DNA of 64,000 nt from Zea mays (lineage: Eukaryota; Streptophyta; Magnoliopsida; Poales; Poaceae), in assembly GCF_902167145.1 (NCBI RefSeq), contig NC_050101.1, positions 113,861,789-113,925,788 of the forward strand. Direction: 5' to 3'. The notes beneath the pieces are model-generated. The model was not told where the DNA came from. It ran no database searches and worked only from the letters and a program-made list of their open reading frames with translations. Made by a program: the position numbers and the translations under genes. Below, in pieces: positions 22,401-32,299 of this stretch; positions within the stretch are counted from its first letter, which is position 1, and each line of letters begins with the position of its first letter.

Positions 22401-23965
22401 TGTAAACTATCAGTATCATATTGCCAAGGTCGACCTAATAACAAAGAGCATGCTTCCATAGGAATAACATCGCAATCAGCATAATCAGAATAAGAACCCA
22501 GCGAAAAGGGGACTCGTACCGAACGTGTTACCTTTATTTTACCACCATCATTAAGCCATTGAATGTGATACGGATGTGGATGTGTGCGAGTGGGCAAGGA
22601 TAATTTCTCTACCAACGCTGTACTTGCCAAATTGTTGCAGCTGCCACTATCGATGATGATGCGAATCGACCGTTCGTGCACGACGCCCTTGGTATGGAAT
22701 AGAGTGTGTCGCTGATTTTTTTCGGCCTGGGCAACCTGTGTGCTGAGAACACGCTGCACAACAAGACTCTCATACCTATCGGCGTCGATGGGATCAACGT
22801 GGACTTCCTCATTTTCTGCATGGTTAGTGGCAATCATAGCATGACTAGTTTCCTCAGAATCACTGGCTGAAGAGTACTCACCATTGTCACGTATAAGCAA
22901 GGTACGCTTGTTTGGGCAGTCCCGAATCATGTGCCCAAACCCTCTGCAACGATGACACTGAATATCCCGTGTACGTCCTGTGGAAGAAGCGGCGCCTTTG
23001 GCAGGGGGCGCCACTGGCTTGGTCGGCCCTGTGCGCGATGTAGTGCTAGGCGTAGGAGGTGCAGGGCTGGAAGGAGTTGAGCTGTGTGTTGGACCCCGGC
23101 CTGCAAAAGAGTTAGTATATGTCTTTGATCGTCGTCCCTGCACTTCACGTTCAGCTTTGCAAGCATATTCAAACAATGTGGTTATATCAAAATAATCCTT
23201 ATAATCAAGTATATCCTGAATTTCCCTGTTCAAACCACCACGAAAACGCGCCATAGCAGCGTCATCTGACTCAACCAAACCACAACGAAGCATACCCTTT
23301 TGCAACTCCTGGTAATATTCCTCAACAGATTGTGAACCTTGTTGAAAACGCTGCATTTTGTTAAGCAAATCACGAGCATAATAGGAAGGAACAAATCTGT
23401 GGCGCATGGCAGTTTTTAATTGGGTCCAAGTAAGGACACTGTTAATGGGAAGTTTTTGTTTATACTCACGCCACCAAATTAAAGCAAAATCAGTAAATTC
23501 ACTAATGGCAGCCTTCACTTGGCTATTAGCAGGAATATCATGACATGAAAATTTTTGTTCTACCTCTAATTCCCAATCAAGATATGCAGCAGGATCATAT
23601 TTACCATTAAAAGATGGAATTTTAAATTTAATCTTAGAAAATAAGTCATTAGGGGGATGACGAACCACACGACGTGCACGACCACGGCGATCTCCATCGT
23701 CCTGCTCAGTGTCAGCGCCGTATTCCTGCTCCATCTTTGTGGTCAATGCATCAAGGCGTGCCAGGATGGTGTCGAGTGTGGTGCGAGTCGCCGTTTGAGC
23801 AAGGTCAAGTTGGTTGAAACGCTCGGTCGTCGAAGTGATTGTTGAATCAAGTCGTTCATGCATCGTCCTAATGTCAGCGGCAAGTCCATCAACTTGTCCC
23901 CTTACTTCCTGCAACTGGGCATCCACCATGTCGTGTGCTCCTGCCATAGTTAGCGCAAACACCAA
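19313..23965 (-). CDS. gag-pol polyprotein of the CRM-like retrotransposon
   Basis: This is a single 1550-codon frame. Gag lies at about residues 110-280 (YLDWELEVEQKF, then WWREYK and RFVPSYYARDL). The CCHC knuckle CHRCRGFGHMIRDCP is near 337. Aspartic protease DSG is near 439. Reverse transcriptase is at about 660-860 with YFDD near 812. RNase H has DAS near 960. Integrase has an HHCC zinc finger at about 1143-1187 and a D,D,E core at about 1208, 1273 and 1309. A GPF-type module is near 1450, followed by an acidic tail. No stop or frameshift is seen. The C-terminus runs 49 codons into the 3' LTR, a trait described for CRM-clade elements, and the gag sequence also fits that clade. Lineage naming is from memory of family features. 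No tree was built. Confidence 0.93.
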   Translation of the reverse strand: MVFALTMAGAHDMVDAQLQEVRGQVDGLAADIRTMHERLDSTITSTTERFNQLDLAQTATRTTLDTILARLDALTTKMEQEYGADTEQDDGDRRGRARRVVRHPPNDLFSKIKFKIPSFNGKYDPAAYLDWELEVEQKFSCHDIPANSQVKAAISEFTDFALIWWREYKQKLPINSVLTWTQLKTAMRHRFVPSYYARDLLNKMQRFQQGSQSVEEYYQELQKGMLRCGLVESDDAAMARFRGGLNREIQDILDYKDYFDITTLFEYACKAEREVQGRRSKTYTNSFAGRGPTHSSTPSSPAPPTPSTTSRTGPTKPVAPPAKGAASSTGRTRDIQCHRCRGFGHMIRDCPNKRTLLIRDNGEYSSASDSEETSHAMIATNHAENEEVHVDPIDADRYESLVVQRVLSTQVAQAEKNQRHTLFHTKGVVHERSIRIIIDSGSCNNLASTALVEKLSLPTRTHPHPYHIQWLNDGGKIKVTRSVRVPFSLGSYSDYADCDVIPMEACSLLLGRPWQYDTDSLHHGRSNHYSFMFKGQKIIIHPMTPDQILKDDLTRAAKTAQQVKSTSAAPIKSEIKLHSPVLLATRADFDDLHEAHMPCYALVCSRMLVPLDDAPSLDIPPAVVNLLQEYADVYPTDLPPGLPPLRGIEHQIDLIPGASLPNRAPYRTNPDETKEIQRQVQTLLDKGYIRESLSPCSVPVLLVPKKDGSWRMCVDCRAINNITVRYRYPIPRLDDMLDELSGAVIFSKVDLRSGYHQIRMKLGDEWKTAFKTKFGLYEWLVMPFGLTNAPSTFMRLMNEVLRAFIGLFVVVYFDDILIYSKSIEEHLEHLRAVFDALRAARLFGNMEKCTFCTQRVSFLGYVVTPQGIEVDSSKIAAIREWPTPTTVTQIRSFLGLAGFYRRFVRDFSSIAAPLHELTKKDVPFAWSDSQEIAFSTLKDKLTQAPLLQLPDFNKVFELECDASGIGLGAVLLQEGKPVAYFSEKLSGASLKYSTYDKELYALVRTLHTWQHYLWHREFIIHSDHEALKHIRTQTNLNRRHAKWVEFIESFPYIIKHKNGKDNVIADALSRRYTMLSQLDFKIFGLDTVKDQYVDDADFKDAFGHCINGIPWGKFHIQDGFLFRANKLCVPASSVRLLLLQEAHGGGLMGHFGVYKTHEVLAAHFFWPRMRADVERLVARCTTCQKAKSRLNNHGLYMPLPVPSSPWLDISMDFVLGLPRTKKGRDSIFVVVDRFSKTAHFIPCHKTDDASIVAELFFREIIRLHGIPKTIVSDRDAKFLSHFWRSLWNKLGTKLLFSTTCHPQTDGQTEVVNRTLSTMLRAVLDKNLRRWEDCLPHVEFAYNHATHSSTKMCPFQIVYGYIPRAPIDLISLNAANAPHVDAAAHVEQMITIHEQTKQNIAATNAKNQVAGSKGRKHVTFEPGDMVWLHLRKDRFPTLRRSKLMPRAAGPFKVLTKINDNAYILDLPAEFGVSTSFNVADLKPYMAEDEELSSRTTSLQEGEDDEDITMSTTTPAAPPHQAPLPSLAGPITRARARDLNFVMLLKNEGPEE
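19461..19478 (-). promoter_or_regulatory. Polypurine tract
   Basis: The minus strand reads CTTCAAGAAGGGGAGGA directly before the 3' LTR. It is the expected plus-strand primer site for reverse transcription. It also overlaps the integrase C-terminal coding region. Confidence 0.75.
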
Positions 23966-24758
23966 AACACCAAAAGGAGAAAAACCAACGACAAAAACAG
24001 GGGTGTACTGCTCACAAGGCGCTCACACTAGTGCTGTTATCAAGTTCTTAACCGTTCTTACCAAGCCACAGTGGTGAACTGCAACCAACAGGTGGAACCG
24101 GTGAAAGATTGGATGAGCGATTGCGTGGAGAAACAGAAACCTGCTCGTCGTAGAAATATGTGGAGTTGTGGGTAGGCTGCACTCAAGTCAAGGATTAGCA
24201 CGATCAAACAATAATGCAAAATTGAATTATAGTGCAAAACACGAAACTATATTGCTGGCCACAGGTGCAAAGGATGGATGGAACTAGCAGAATGGCAGTA
24301 CCGTAAATATTGTACTAGTGATGGCAAAAAGGCACTAGTAGAAATCACAGGTGATTTTGTTTTTCTTTTTTGTATGATTTTTTTGATATTTTTCTCAGCA
24401 CAAGAAGCAACAAGATAGGAGCTAGACGAAGTTTCACCGAAAACAGAGATCAGATGTGGTCTATAGAAAATCAGGAAGTTCTCTGAAAAGCGTGCGAGAA
24501 CTTTGATGAATTTTTTTCTTTATTTTCCTGAATTTTTTTGACAATTTTGTCGAACCCCAAACAGACCGTAGGTGAGTTTGGCCGGGCTCAGAATGGTGTC
24601 AACAAGCTCCTGTAAAAATTTCAGATTTTTTGGACACCCGAGCGAAAAGTTATGCCCGATTTACAGAAGGTACCTCAAGTTATGTTTTAAAAACTACCGG
24701 GATGAAACAACCGTATCCTTTCTCCTTCGTTTTCCTTTTTTTTGTTTGTTTTTTTTAT

Positions 24759-24935
24759 GTAACCGAAGGAGAAAAACAAGGAAGCGGTCGTTGACTCGGT
24801 TTATTTTTTTTTCTGTTTTTTTTTCGTAACCGAAGGAGAAAATCAAGGAAACGGCCGTTGACTCGGCTTGTTTTTTCTGTTTTTGTTTGACGTAACCGAA
24901 GGAGAAAAACAAGGAAACAATGTTGACTCGATTTG
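24759..24935 (-). repeat. Three tandem 66-67 bp repeats in the retrotransposon leader
   Basis: Units start at 24759, 24826 and 24892, each beginning GTAACCGAAGGAGAAAA on the plus strand and containing GTTGACTCG. They lie between the PBS and gag. There is no coding role. The function is unknown but could concern packaging or leader structure. Confidence 0.85.
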
Positions 24936-25161
24936 TGGCGTGATCAAACGGGAGATGGTGGTGGCGCTAGGGTTTGAATGGTGGAAGAACACAATGCAAC
25001 CAGCAACAAGGAAACGCGAAAGCACACAAATTCAACAATGCAGATTATTGAAAGAAAGTGCGAGGCTCAAAAGGGTGCTGGGATAAGATCTAACCTGAAT
25101 TTTTATGTGGTTTTGTGGACTGTAGGAAAAAAAACGCTCGATAAACTCACCGATCAACCTG

Positions 25162-25174
25162 GAAATCTGATACC
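25162..25174 (-). promoter_or_regulatory. Primer-binding site (tRNA-iMet type)
   Basis: The minus strand reads TGGTATCAGATTT three bases inside the 5' LTR, matching the first ten bases of the plant tRNA-iMet complement. Confidence 0.85.
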
Positions 25175-25177
25175 AAT

Positions 25178-25745
25178 TGATGTAGTTGAGGTGCCCGATC
25201 TTTCGGCGAGTAGAGATAATTTCGATTTGGCGGAAGATGACCCTTGCGATCCGACTACGACGAGCAAGCCCGAGGCGCCAATGCAATCGCTGAACCAACT
25301 CCCTGTGGTTACTGACCTTGCTGATGCGAGATCGGCCTGATCACGAAGATCGTTTCCTGTGCGCAATCGAAGAACGAACAAGAACAAGATGCGAGCAATC
25401 TAATCTATTACTCGAGGGTGGAGTTCTGAATACACGAAGACAGCGCAGATTTGCGCGTGTTCGAGAGTAGCTAAGGCTAACGTAAAACAAAACTCGAAAA
25501 TAAAGGAGGCGCAGCTCCTGGATAAATAGAGGGGGCGCAGCCCCTAGGGGCGGCCAACCCTAGGTCGTCCACTATGGGCCGCAGTTGGGCTGGTCGTCTA
25601 TTCTTCTGGGCCCTCATTCTTCAGTAGCATGACGAAGTTAAGATCTCTGGCACGGGCCCGAGTGATTGGCCCAGCTAATGAAGGAAGTGGCGCTTGATGT
25701 GGAGGTGCTGCTGGTGTAGTCGTACTCATAGTGATGTCCTCATCA
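25178..25745 (-). repeat. 5' LTR of the CRM-like element
   Basis: 568 bp, collinear with 18893-19460 with one substitution seen. It directly follows NPF codon sequence and contributes the codons VMRTSL-stop to the NPF frame. Confidence 0.95.
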
Positions 25746-28700
25746 CTTTGATGACCCCCGCGTTTCTATACTTGTACCTGACGGCCAAGAACAGGAAGAA
25801 GAGGTAGTTGATGCTGCTGAGCACGCACATGACCCAGTAGAACCTCTCGAGGCGGTAGTGGTTCAGGCTGGCGCCCTGCAGCCACGGCCGGTGCCCGCCG
25901 CGGCCTGTCGCGCTGTTCACGACGGACACCAGCACCGAGCTGAGGTAATACCCCAGCGCCAGCGACGCCCACGACAGCGACGTCGCCAGCGACCTCATCC
26001 GCGGCGGCGCCTCGCTGAAGAAAAACTCGAGCAGCCCCGCCAGCGTGAACAGGTCCGCGGACCCCAGGAACAGGTACTGGAACGCGATCCAGAAGAAGGT
26101 GATGGGCAGCGGCTTCCCGGAGTCCTCCAGCATCCCGCTTCTGGACGCCACGTCCTTGCGCTTCACCTCGACGGCGGCGGCCACGGCCATCGCGACGACG
26201 GACATCACCAGCCCGGTGCCGATGCGCTGGAGGTGCGTGATGCCCGTCTCGGTCCCCGTCACGCGGCGCGCGAACGGGACGATGATGTGGTCGTAGACGG
26301 GCGCGAGGACGATGATGAACGTGACCGGGAACACGGGGAGCGACGCCGGCGGCACGGTGAGCCTCCCCACGCGCGTGTCCATGGTGGCCGCCTGCTCGAC
26401 CGAGAAGGTGGACAGCTGCGCCAGGCAGCAGTTGAGCATGATGGTGGACAAGAAGATGGGCAGCACCATGAGCACGACCTTGACGTCCTCCACCTCCTGC
26501 ACCGTGCACGCCAGGCGGCGGCCGTGCCGCGGCGGCTGGCACTGCACCGCGCGGTTCAGTAACGCGAGCTCGCGGGACGGCTCGGCGGCCGGCGACGCCG
26601 CGTCGGAGATCGAGATCTCCTCCATGTCCCCGGACTTGCAGTACTCATCCATGTCGTCGGCGCTCCCCGCGGGGCTGGGCGCGCGGTCGATGACGGCGCC
26701 GTTGCTGGAGCTCTGCGCGCCGCCGCCGCCGCCGCCGCGGCGCCGCGCGAGCGCGGCGGCGGCGAGGACCTTGGCGATGGTTGTGAGCGGGCTCCCCGTG
26801 GGCAGCTTGTTCCGGTACAGGCTGGAGCCCGCGGCGAAGAGCGGGACGGAGAGCAGGATGGCGACGGAGGAGATGCCGAACCCCCACTCCCATCCCCTGT
26901 TGTCCTCGACCCATACCGCGAAGGTGACGGCGACGAGGGCGCCGCAGGAGAGGCAGAAGACGAAGTAGTTGAAGAAGGTGGAGCGGGCCTTGCGCCCCCG
27001 CGGCGCGCGCTCGTCGAACTGCTCCGCGCCGTGGGAGGGCAGGGAGCCCTTGATCCCGCCCACGCCCAGGGCCGTCAGGTACAGCCCCGCCAACAGCACC
27101 GCCTTCTTCGCCCCCGACACGGGCTCGCACGCAGCCCCGCCCGCGCCCGGCGAGGCGCACCGCGGCGGCATCAGCGACGGCGTGCGCGCCTGCACCGTCA
27201 GGATCACCAACCCCTGCGCGCGCGCCATGGAAGGGATGATTTAGACATGCACCGCAGATTAAGTTAGCCATCAGAAAGAGTTCGGTAGGCATCCGCAGCC
27301 CATTGTCTTTGGCTTTGGGCCGGGCCGAAATTCTACACGCATTCCCAATTCTGACATGACGAATTTTGGTGTGAATCCTGTGCAGTTTATTTTCTCTGAA
27401 TTTGTGTTTTTTTTTGTTGCCTAATATAAAAAGCAAAAGGGACCCATCATGTCAAGAGACGATCCATCATCATGTTGAATGATTGGGTAAATATCAGGCG
27501 ACAGTGACAAAAGCTCTGCGTACTTGCGACGGGGCCGCCACAGCTCGGGCTCCGCCCGTGCGCGGCGTCGCTTTGCGCCCGTGAGCGGTGAGCCGAGCGG
27601 CAAAGCAAGCGGAGGAGACCGACTCGACTCCGGCACCCGTCGTCCCACGCATCCTTTTGATCGGCCAAATAGAATCAGGTTAAGCGCGGGCTTGGGCTTT
27701 ATGTGTGTAATTGTCAGCGCTGCTGACTACGATCTACGAACCGTACGGGCCAGGGTGAGACGTTTGCATGGCTCCGAAGTCCGAATGGCCGGAACACAGA
27801 CGGTCAGACGCTCATATATAAGGCATGCGTATTTTACTCTAATAGCGCATGCGCTATCTATTATAATAAAAAAAGACTTTATGCTCGTTGGATGGATCAT
27901 GTATGTCTGAGTATAGATAAACCTAGATAAAACTATGAGTTGGTCATATTATACTTATATACGATCTAATGAGCATGAAACTTTTTTTGTTGTTGTTGTT
28001 GTTGTTGTTGGAGTCCATATGAGTATATCTACACATTAAACATATGGTTCCCTGCCCACCCTCGCTCCGCGTGCCCGTGCCGGCAGCAGGAAGGCGGTGC
28101 CCCCGGCCCGAATCTTCCCGACGATTGATGAAGTTGTAGACACGCGGGCCCGCGGCAGTTCGCGTCCGCACGTCGGGCCCTGGCGTCACGCTTGGGGCTT
28201 TCGGCTTTGCCAGCGTCTGTCTCGACGTGCCAGATGTACGGATTTCTTTACACTGACGAAGAAATCTAGTACACCAACCACCAAATGGGCCTGCATCACA
28301 GATATTCTGGTACTAGGTAGGAGTGATTTACACGTGTCTGGTGACCAGGTTTTTGTTCGGTACGGACCACGGCAAGGCCCTCCAGAACGTTCTGCCGTCG
28401 CACGGACACGGCGGTTACCTACTCGTTCGTCGCTTGTCCCTGTCCGTTGATCCTTGGTGGACCCGTCGTCATTAGACGAGACAGACGCGTAGCGTACGTA
28501 CTACAGTCTCTTTCTTGTCTTTCATCACCGCCAGGGCCAGGCGCGTAGAACGTAGAGATTAGCGTGGTCGGCGCCACCGAACCTTACCGGCTTACCGCCC
28601 ACACAAAATGGGCCCGCACGCCGGCCTCCAGGTACTACTGGGCTACTCAGAATGAGATGGCTTCCGAGGATTGGCACGGCACCTTGCATTGGGCGGGGCC

Positions 28701-31700
28701 TCCTACGTTTTGTTTTTGGCGTCCTAGCACCAATCATTGGACCTGATGCGTATGCCGCCCATGGCCATGGCAGTGGCACAGCTGCAATATCACGGCTGAT
28801 TGGTTGCTCATATCAACTTATCTCGGACCATCGTATGTGTTGATTTTGTTTGAGTTTATGTCTGGTTGACTGTACGTGTTAGACGCAGGTTGCATGAGTA
28901 AATGCAAAACAAATCATTTTCCACGTGATTGGTTCGTTTCACTGGTCCGCCTGGCTCGCATCAGTCAGCCAGGCTATATATAGCCTGGTTGAGTGTATGC
29001 AAAGGTTTAGTGTTTGGTTACTTGGCTCAATTAAATCTGGCGGTATTGAGACAGTGTTTGGTTGTATGTATCAAAACATGTACTAGTGAAGAATGCACAA
29101 ATAAAATTTTAAATATTATATAGCATATATGGTCTAGTTTTGATCGAAAAAATATTGGGGACACAAATATAAAATTTGTTCGGTGATTAAATCTTTTAAT
29201 TAGAAGATATAACAAAAAAACTAACTAAAAACATACCTCGGTATACGTGCCGTTGCATGTACTGAGCCTGGCTGGGCCCGTACGCTCGCCGCGAGCTTTG
29301 CTCGGAAGCCTGGCTGCGGTCGCTTCGAGTAGAGCCGGGATGCATAGAGAAGCTAACCAAACAAACACTGCTTTATAACTCTGCGGGTACAATTTCTCTA
29401 TTCACCCAGTCTACCAAACACGCTGTTTAAGATTATTAACCTACATCCGTCCCTATGCCCAAAACTACGGTATCCAGCCGACCAGAGCGTGCCTAGCCTG
29501 TCCATACGCGCGAAGCTATCCAATCAAGCCCCTTGTGTATCCAGCTGCCGTGCAGGGAACCGGGTGGCCCACCCATAGATTTTATCAGGAAACATCGTAA
29601 TACTACTATACTACCCCGACTCCTGCCTGGAACAGGGGTCCGTGTACGCGGGCATACTACTGTTCATTTATTTCTGGCGCCATGCCCAGTCCCATACTCC
29701 CATGACGTGATGACAATTAATAACAGACGATGGACAGCATATATATATATATAGCAGGACATGTAACGTGACGTATATAGAAAGGAGGCACATGCATTTG
29801 CATGACAGCACGCACGCACGTAAGATCGAGAGTGGTGATGTAGAGGAAGGAGTATGTATGTACACTACTGTTCTGTACGGTAGTAGTAGTAGTGTGCGTG
29901 CACGGACGTTATGTTATGACGACGCGCGCGCGTACCGTGAGCTCGACGAAGGCGCTGGCGATGTAGACGGTGTAGGTGGTGAGGAAGGCGTCGGAGAGGA
30001 AGCCGCCGAGCAGCGCCAGCAGGAACGCCGTGCCCATGAAGCTGGTCACCGCCGTGGCCGACTGCGACGGCGAGTAGCCCATGGACCCCATCAGGTACGT
30101 CACCAGGTTGCTCGCGGTCGCCAGGAACGCCAGGTTCTCCAGCACCTCCACCACTGTTGTCCGACCATGCACATCATCATATATATCAGTTGCCACGGTG
30201 CAGTTTATTAATTAATCATGTGATTTTTGTCAAGTGCAGTACAGAGAGACAAAAGCAGTCGCATCAAAACACTATGTAGGAACGGACGACGGGCTGTGTG
30301 GCGCGCGTTCCCGATGCGTACCGGCCAAATTTTACTCCGCGACCCATTTGTGCCTTGCGATCCGTGCCATGTTTTAATGCGGGTTTTGGGGACGAACGGA
30401 CGACGGACTCATCTCTGCGGTGCGCCTCAACGCCGGAACGGAACCCCATCCATTCCAGTTCCAGCTCCACTCCAAGTCTCCAACCAACCGCTCTCGTCAC
30501 CAGACCAGATCAGATCAGAGGAGACGGAGAAAAACAAGAATAGTTTCCCGTCCCCCTCTCGTCAGGAGCCTGACGATGACAGCACTCAACAAGACAACAC
30601 AGACTAGTTTCCCTTTCCCTCTCGCGCATGCAACCGTGGCGATGGCGTCCGCGGGGAACTTGTCTGCAGCGAGAAGCTTCCAGATCGGCGGGCACATCCG
30701 AGCAGCAGAGGAACCCGTCCTCGGGACGAGGGCAGAGGGGCAGACACCACCAGCTCAGCTCTGCCCACCACTTTGTAGAATCGACGAGCCAGCAGTCCAT
30801 GCCGGGGGCGGGCAAGTTGCGGGCGAGGAGCACGGGCAGGAACTGTATGCGAAAGGGAGCTGGGAGCGAAAGGAGAGGGAGGGAGGGAGAGAATGGAGCC
30901 CAGTGGGGACGAAAAAAAGGAGTGCAGCGAGCGAGAGGCCGAGAAAGGGCACGTCGTCGACCACCACCTGTCGGAGTCGGACGAAAGCAGATTGCAAGGC
31001 CGGCCGTGGGAGGGAGGAGAAGAAACTAGCGCAGATCAGCAGAGGGGAATGGAAGCCGTGTGTCAGCGTCCAACCCCCGGCCCAGCCCACACTCGACAGC
31101 TTCGGGCGTTCATGCGCTCGTGGGCCGGCCTAGCCAAGAGAGTCCACCACTCACATCCCAAAAGTCAGGCTGATGAGAGGAGGAGGACTCTCCCTTTTAA
31201 GCTGCCCACGGCCCCCTTGGCTAGCCAATGTGGGACTAAGCCGGGACACCCCCCTTGGGAAGCCCCCCAAGGCAGGCATGGGCCAAACTGGGCTCCGATA
31301 CCAGATGTCAGCGTCCAACCCCCGGCCCAGCCCACACTCGACAGCTTCGGGCGTTCATGCGCTCGTGGACCGGCCTAGCCAAGAGAGCCCACCACTCACA
31401 TCCCAAAAGCCAGGCTGATGAGAGGAGGGGGACTCTCCCTTTTAAGCTGCCCACGGCCCCCTTGGCTAGCCAATGTGGGACTAAGCCGGGACACTGACTA
31501 CCGGCCCCTGACACCGTGGCTTTCAGGCGACCAGGCCCCGCTTCCACTCTGCGCTGCGCTGCGCAGGCCAGGGCTCCGTGCATGGAGGGCACCGGCATCC
31601 TATTCGATCCGTCGTGCAGGCCTCCCTCCCTCCCTCCCTCCCTCCCTCGCGCTGCCGCTTGCCTTTTCCCCGCCCAGGGGGGGCGGGCCCGGCCGCAACC

Positions 31701-32077
31701 AACCAACAGAGCTCTATTCTAGTAGAATAATAATAATAATAATGATCTGGAAGCAGATCAGGCAGGCGGCGGCCGATCGTCGCTTACGTACCGAGCACGA
31801 AGGAGGCGGCGGCCATGCCGCCGTGCCGGCCCCTGGTCGCCGGCCGGTTCCTCCAGTCCACGTAGCCCTCCCACCGCTCCACGTGCCGCGCGCCTCCGCC
31901 GCCGTCCTCCTCCTGCAACGACCAACGGCAGCACGACCACGCCCAAGAATAATCCGATCAGCAACGGTACAAGAGTGATCGGGCAACCGGCACCGACGAT
32001 GGCGCTAGCGAACAAATGCCCGGCGGCAACGACGCGCGTACGGAGGGACGGAAGTCGTGGCCAAGGGAACTCACCAT
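25726..32077 (-). CDS. NPF4-type transporter (NRT1/PTR family; nitrate/ABA-importer-like), C-terminus rewritten by retrotransposon
   Basis: The minus-strand exons are 32077-32075 (ATG only), 31912-31792, 30153-29936 and 27213-25726. All junctions are GT-AG and in phase, giving about 609 residues, normal for NPF. The N-terminus has WEGYVDWRNRPATRGRHGGM. TM1 carries VVEVLENLAFLA, where the usual ExxE[R/K] proton motif reads ExxEN, as I recall for the NPF4 subfamily. GVGGIKGSLPSHGAEQFDE and FFNYFVFCLSCGALVAV follow, then a long Ser/Gly-rich cytosolic loop and the C-terminal six helices with WIAFQYLFLGSADLFTLAGL. The closest relatives I recall are NPF4.6/NRT1.2 (AIT1)-like plasma-membrane importers. 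The native last residue and TAA are replaced by VMRTSL-TGA from the 5' LTR. The native 3' UTR is now 6.8 kb away. Confidence 0.9.
27214..29935 (-). other. NPF intron 3 (2.7 kb)
   Basis: It holds a (GTT)7-8 microsatellite at 27989-28013 and a perfect 16-bp palindrome AGGCTATATATAGCCT at 28972-28987. An AT-rich stretch at about 29010-29370, with weakly matching ends around GTGTTTGGTTA and TAACCAAACAAACAC, may be an old MITE. No exon, RNA or intact element was recognised. Confidence 0.5.
27989..28013 (+). repeat. (GTT)n microsatellite
   Basis: A run of TTG/GTT triplets within NPF intron 3. Confidence 0.9.
31061..31493 (-). mobile_element. TRIM/SMART-like miniature LTR retrotransposon in NPF intron 2
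   Basis: Two direct 188-bp repeats (31061-31248 and 31306-31493) run TGTCAGCG to CGGGACA. On the minus strand they start TGTCCCGGCTTAGTCCCACA and end CGCTGACA. Between them lie only 57 bp, holding a PBS-like TGGTATCGGAGCCCAG on the minus strand (31303-31288) and a purine tract GGGGGG beside the other LTR. There is no coding region. This matches non-autonomous TRIM architecture and, from memory, the grass SMART family. No clear 5-bp target duplication was seen (CCGTG against CTGAC). Confidence 0.8.
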
Positions 32078-32237
32078 GACGGTGCTCGCACGCTCCGTAC
32101 GTGTGTGCCCTGGAGCGCGCACGGGCAGAGGAGAACGAGGGAGGCAGAGAGCAGGAGATCGCGTCTGTGTTCACTCGTGCGTGCGTGCCTGACGAGAGCG
32201 AGAGCGAGAGAGAGCGCTGAGGAGCCGCGGGCTGGTG

Positions 32238-32247
32238 TATTTTAAAG
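32238..32247 (-). promoter_or_regulatory. Putative TATA box of the NPF gene
   Basis: The minus strand reads TTTAAAATAC, followed about 160 bp downstream by the ATG exon. The short stretch between is C/T-rich, typical of a grass 5' UTR. Confidence 0.4.
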
Positions 32248-32299
32248 TGAAGGTGAAGGAGAGAGAGGCAGAGGCCCGTCCTGTCCCCTGGAGGCGTCA

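Larger units (their letters stand above)
18893..25745 (-). mobile_element. Complete CRM-like Ty3/gypsy retrotransposon (6853 bp)
   Basis: Two 568-bp LTRs (18893-19460 and 25178-25745) start TGATG and end CATCA on either strand. They appear to differ at a single base (C/T near 19028 and 25313). The 5-bp target duplication is CTTTG (18888-18892 and 25746-25750), and the empty site is preserved in copy A (2488-2492). PBS, PPT and one uninterrupted gag-pol ORF are present, so the insertion is recent and potentially autonomous. It lies in the same orientation as the NPF gene and inside its last codon. Confidence 0.95.

Noticed and set aside
20155..23172. Secondary minus- and plus-strand ORFs inside 19313-23965
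   Set aside because: Alternative-frame shadows of the intact gag-pol frame.
25766..26562. Long open frames on both strands overlapping the last NPF exon (for example 258 aa minus, 234 aa plus)
   Set aside because: They are Arg/His/Pro-rich shadows caused by the GC-rich third positions of the true NPF frame.
30420..31378. Plus-strand ORFs of 130-237 aa opposite NPF intron 2
   Set aside because: They run through intron and TRIM LTR sequence. No domain and no splice or start support.
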